DNA from: an uncultured Clostridia bacterium
GTDB lineage: Bacteria; Bacillota_I; Bacilli_A; RF39; UBA660
Assembly: GCA_948433815.1 (NCBI GenBank)
Contig: CAOJDZ010000024.1
Location: 1 to 7,792, forward strand
Reading direction: 5' to 3'
Length of the DNA: 7,792 nucleotides
Under the pieces are notes generated by a model. It did no database searches, had not been told where the DNA came from, and saw only the letters and a list, made by a program, of their open reading frames with translations. Of this stretch, positions 5,321 to 7,792 are shown piece by piece (position 1 is the stretch's first letter; the number at the start of each line of letters is the position of its first letter). Made by a program: the position numbers and the translations under genes.

Positions 5321-7339
5321 TTATTTATTACACTCTAGACAAATAACTTCATCTTTTTTAGTAACTAATAATCCACCACACTTAGAACAAACTTCTCCTG
5401 TAGGTTTATCCCATAAAGCATATTTACAATTAGGATAATTAGAACATCCATAAAAGTCTTTACCTCTTTTTGTTTTCTTTATAACTATATTGCCTTCATC
5501 ACATTTAGGACATTTGCAAATTACTATTTCTTGTTTTTCTACCTTAGGTATATATTTACATTCAGGATACCCACTACACGCTACAAACTTACCATATTTA
5601 CCATATCTGTAGACTAAATCTTTTCCACATTCAGGACATACTTCTCCTGTAGTCTCAGGCGCTTCCTTTTCCATTCCATTAATAGCCTCGTTAACAAGTG
5701 GTTCAAAATCTTTATAAAATTTATCTAAAAGTTCGTACCAAATTTCATCTCCATCAGCCACTTTATCAAGTTCAGTCTCCATACCACTTGTATATTCTAC
5801 ATTTATAATAGAACTAAAATATTCTTGCAACTTATCAGTAACGGTTATACCAATTTTAGTAGGATGAAATTTCTTCTCTTGAATCTCTATATATTTTCTT
5901 TCTTTTAATACCTCAATAATTTTAACATAAGTACTAGGTCTACCTATTCCTAGACTTTCTAATTCTTTAATTAATTTATCTTCAGTAAATCTAGCAGGTG
6001 GTTCAGTAAAATGACTTGTCTTCTTTATTTCTTTACTTACAATAACATTAGAATTATAACTAGCAAAATCAGGAAGTATCTTATCTTTAGATTCTTCAAA
6101 ATCTGAATATACTTTCAAATATCCATCAAAAGTTTGAACTTGACCACTAGCACTAAATTTATAATCATTATTATCAAGTACTACATTTGTAGCCATAACT
6201 TTAGCATCTGCCATTAAACTAGCTAGTGCACGAACATAAATTAAATTATATAACTTATACTCATCTGGTGTTAAAAATGCTTTTACTTTTTCAGGAGTTC
6301 TATTAATACTTGTTGGTCTAATAGCCTCATGAGCATCTTGTACATTATCTTTAGATTTACCTTGTTTTAAAGCACCTACATACTCTTTACCATACTTTCC
6401 TTTAATAAAACCGTAAGTTTCTTTTACAAAAACATCACTAAGTCTAGTACTATCAGTTCTCATATAACTTATAAGACCTACAGTTTCGCTATCTAAAGAT
6501 TTACCTTCATATAACCCTTGTGCTATTCTCATAGTTTTAGATGCACTAAAACCTAACTTCAAACTAGCAGTTTGAGTTAATGTACTCGTAGTAAATGGAA
6601 GTTTACTCTTCTTTTTCTTTTCTTTAGAATTTACATCTTCTATTGTAAATGCATTAGATAATTTACTTAAAATATCATTAGCTTCTACTTCAGTTTTTAT
6701 CTCTAACTTTTTATCTTTATATTTAGTAAGCTGAGCATCAAAGTCATTAAAAATAGCTTCAATTGTAAAATACTCTTCACTTACAAAAGCTTCAATCTCA
6801 CGTTCCCTATCAACTATTAATTTAAGCGCAACAGATTGTACACGCCCAGCACTTTTTCCTTCTGTCTTATTTTGCATTAACTTACTAAGCCTAAAACCTA
6901 TTATTCTATCTAATATTCTTCTACTTTCTTGACTATGAACTAAATCCATATCTATTTCTCTAGGTGTTTTAAAAGCATCTTTAATAGCGACTTCTGTAAT
7001 TTCATTAAAAACTACTCTTCCATAATTATCTTGAAGTCCTAAAGCATCTTTTAAATGCCAACTAATAGCCTCTCCTTCACGATCAGGGTCGGTAGCAAGT
7101 ATAACATAATCACTTTCTTTAACCTGTTTCTTTAAATCAGTTACTAACTTACCTTTACCACTTATAACTTTATAATTAGGCTTAAAATTATCCTCTAAAT
7201 CAACACCAAGTCCATATTTCCCACTTGTTGCTAAATCTCTAATATGTCCTTTGCTAGAAGTAACTTTATAATCTTTACCTAAATATTTCTCTATAGTTTT
7301 ACTCTTACTAGGACTTTCCACTATAACTAAATGTTTCAT
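5321..7339 (-). CDS. topA: DNA topoisomerase I (type IA)
   Basis: TopA relaxes negatively supercoiled DNA by cutting and resealing one strand through a 5'-phosphotyrosyl link. The protein is 672 residues and complete. The N-terminal TOPRIM domain carries E8 (LVIVESPSKSKT) and the metal-binding DPDRE at D84-E88. The catalytic tyrosine is Y292 in GLISYMRTDSTRL, with R294 beside it. KSAGRVQSVAL (162-172) and SLGIGRPSTY (462-471) are conserved core motifs. The C-terminus has three zinc ribbons: C568/C571/C588/C594, a second using C610/C613/C632/C638 (with an extra C608), and C651/C654/C667/C670. These are typical of Gram-positive TopA and bind single-stranded DNA. AAGGAG (7351-7346) lies six bases before the ATG. 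No intrinsic terminator follows the stop. Confidence 0.98.
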   Translation of the reverse strand: MKHLVIVESPSKSKTIEKYLGKDYKVTSSKGHIRDLATSGKYGLGVDLEDNFKPNYKVISGKGKLVTDLKKQVKESDYVILATDPDREGEAISWHLKDALGLQDNYGRVVFNEITEVAIKDAFKTPREIDMDLVHSQESRRILDRIIGFRLSKLMQNKTEGKSAGRVQSVALKLIVDREREIEAFVSEEYFTIEAIFNDFDAQLTKYKDKKLEIKTEVEANDILSKLSNAFTIEDVNSKEKKKKSKLPFTTSTLTQTASLKLGFSASKTMRIAQGLYEGKSLDSETVGLISYMRTDSTRLSDVFVKETYGFIKGKYGKEYVGALKQGKSKDNVQDAHEAIRPTSINRTPEKVKAFLTPDEYKLYNLIYVRALASLMADAKVMATNVVLDNNDYKFSASGQVQTFDGYLKVYSDFEESKDKILPDFASYNSNVIVSKEIKKTSHFTEPPARFTEDKLIKELESLGIGRPSTYVKIIEVLKERKYIEIQEKKFHPTKIGITVTDKLQEYFSSIINVEYTSGMETELDKVADGDEIWYELLDKFYKDFEPLVNEAINGMEKEAPETTGEVCPECGKDLVYRYGKYGKFVACSGYPECKYIPKVEKQEIVICKCPKCDEGNIVIKKTKRGKDFYGCSNYPNCKYALWDKPTGEVCSKCGGLLVTKKDEVICLECNK

Positions 7340-7407
7340 ATCTCACTCCTTCTTTTACACAAATCTATATAAAGTTTAAATTATTTTCTATATACTAACA
7401 CAAATTA

Positions 7408-7436
7408 AGAATACATTATGAACACTCGTTTGTCAA
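7408..7436 (-). promoter_or_regulatory. Promoter of topA
   Basis: On the minus strand a perfect -35 TTGACA (7436-7431) is followed after 17 bases by TATTCT (7413-7408). The leader would be about 60 bases. It differs from the other promoters here in having a consensus -35 and no TGn extension. Many topA promoters respond to supercoiling, but nothing in the sequence proves that here. Confidence 0.65.
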
Positions 7437-7459
7437 CACATTAATTCATATTATAAACT

Positions 7460-7489
7460 AAAAAAATAACAAGAAACATCAAGTTATTT
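7460..7489 (-). terminator. Intrinsic terminator of the right-edge gene
   Basis: On the minus strand AAATAAC (7489-7483) pairs with GTTATTT (7470-7464) around a 12-base loop, and the stem runs directly into a run of seven T residues (7466-7460). The stop codon of the upstream gene lies inside the left arm. It insulates topA from that gene. Confidence 0.7.
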
Positions 7490-7792
7490 CAAAAAGCCAA
7501 ATAGACTTATTAAATCTTCTCTTAATTCCTCATTATCCAAATATATGTCTTTTATATATTCGCTATTCCTATAAATATCGTAATATATAATTAAATATTC
7601 TAAAAATAACTCATCACTGACTAAAGTTTTCAACTTTTCCTGTAACTCGTCCTCTTTAAAATTAACAGCACTACTTAAATACTCATAAACCTCTGACAGA
7701 ATAAATTCTTTTAAACTATCATCAATTCTACTTGCATTATCCTTTATTTTAAAAATCTCACTTACAAATCTAGATTTAACTATATAAATTGA
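7484..7792 (-). CDS. Unrecognised protein, C-terminal 102 codons (start beyond right edge)
   Basis: Reading leftward from 7792, one frame stays open for 102 codons to a TAA at 7486-7484. It begins SIYIVKSRFVSE and ends DLISLFGFLK. The stretch contains no Met codon, so it must be the end of a longer gene. It is predicted to be mostly helical, rich in Glu, Asp, Lys and Leu, with aromatic patches (LFLEYLIIYYDIYRN) and no Cys, membrane segment or nucleotide-binding motif. A terminator overlaps its stop codon, which supports it being a real coding end. GAG appears about as often as GAA for Glu, whereas most genes in the window favour GAA; with so few codons this is only a hint of different origin. 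I cannot assign a function. Confidence 0.72.
   Translation of the reverse strand, partial: SIYIVKSRFVSEIFKIKDNASRIDDSLKEFILSEVYEYLSSAVNFKEDELQEKLKTLVSDELFLEYLIIYYDIYRNSEYIKDIYLDNEELREDLISLFGFLK

Noticed and set aside
7340..7407. Riboswitch or T-box in the topA leader
   Set aside because: The predicted leader is only about 60 bases, AT-rich, and shows no strong stem, specifier or anti-terminator.
1..7792. CRISPR array, tRNA or rRNA genes
   Set aside because: I see no regularly spaced direct repeats, no cloverleaf with a CCA end and TTC arm, and no rRNA signature on either strand.

Overview
The window is strongly AT-rich and uses the standard bacterial code: TGG encodes Trp and TGA stops rsmE. 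Strong GGAGG/GAGGTG ribosome sites, extended -10 promoters and a topA with three C-terminal zinc ribbons point to a low-GC Gram-positive bacterium. An uncultured gut Bacilli or Clostridia lineage is my best guess; nothing here fixes the genus.

Layout, left to right. (1) 1-1525, minus strand: rsmE (16S rRNA m3U1498 methyltransferase) followed by a very acidic single-pass membrane protein that runs off the left edge. The two are translationally coupled. (2) 1602-2206, plus strand: a lone P-loop NTPase/kinase-like gene with its own promoter and a hairpin terminator that also serves the facing gene. (3) 2212-3050, minus strand: a histidine-phosphatase superfamily protein. (4) about 3088-4480, minus strand: a solo tnpB element of the IS200/IS605 (IS1341-like) type. 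It has an apparently intact RuvC nuclease, its own promoter and a downstream right-end/omegaRNA region with two clear hairpins. No tnpA is present. (5) 4488-5313, minus strand: two adjacent small membrane-anchored proteins that appear to be diverged tandem paralogues with a shared extracytoplasmic cysteine pair; the first has a prepilin-like N-terminus. (6) 5321-7436, minus strand: complete topA (DNA topoisomerase I) with its own promoter. (7) 7460-7792, minus strand: the C-terminal 102 codons of an unrecognised protein entering from the right edge, closed by a terminator. It contains no methionine codon and so is easily missed.

The housekeeping genes (rsmE, topA) are ordinary. The accessory interest lies in the tnpB-omegaRNA unit, whose transcript would run toward the phosphatase gene, in the paired cysteine-containing membrane proteins, and in the window-wide use of TGnTATAAT promoters with very short leaders. 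One of these promoters appears to give rsmE a leaderless mRNA. No gap longer than 300 bases lacks a gene.
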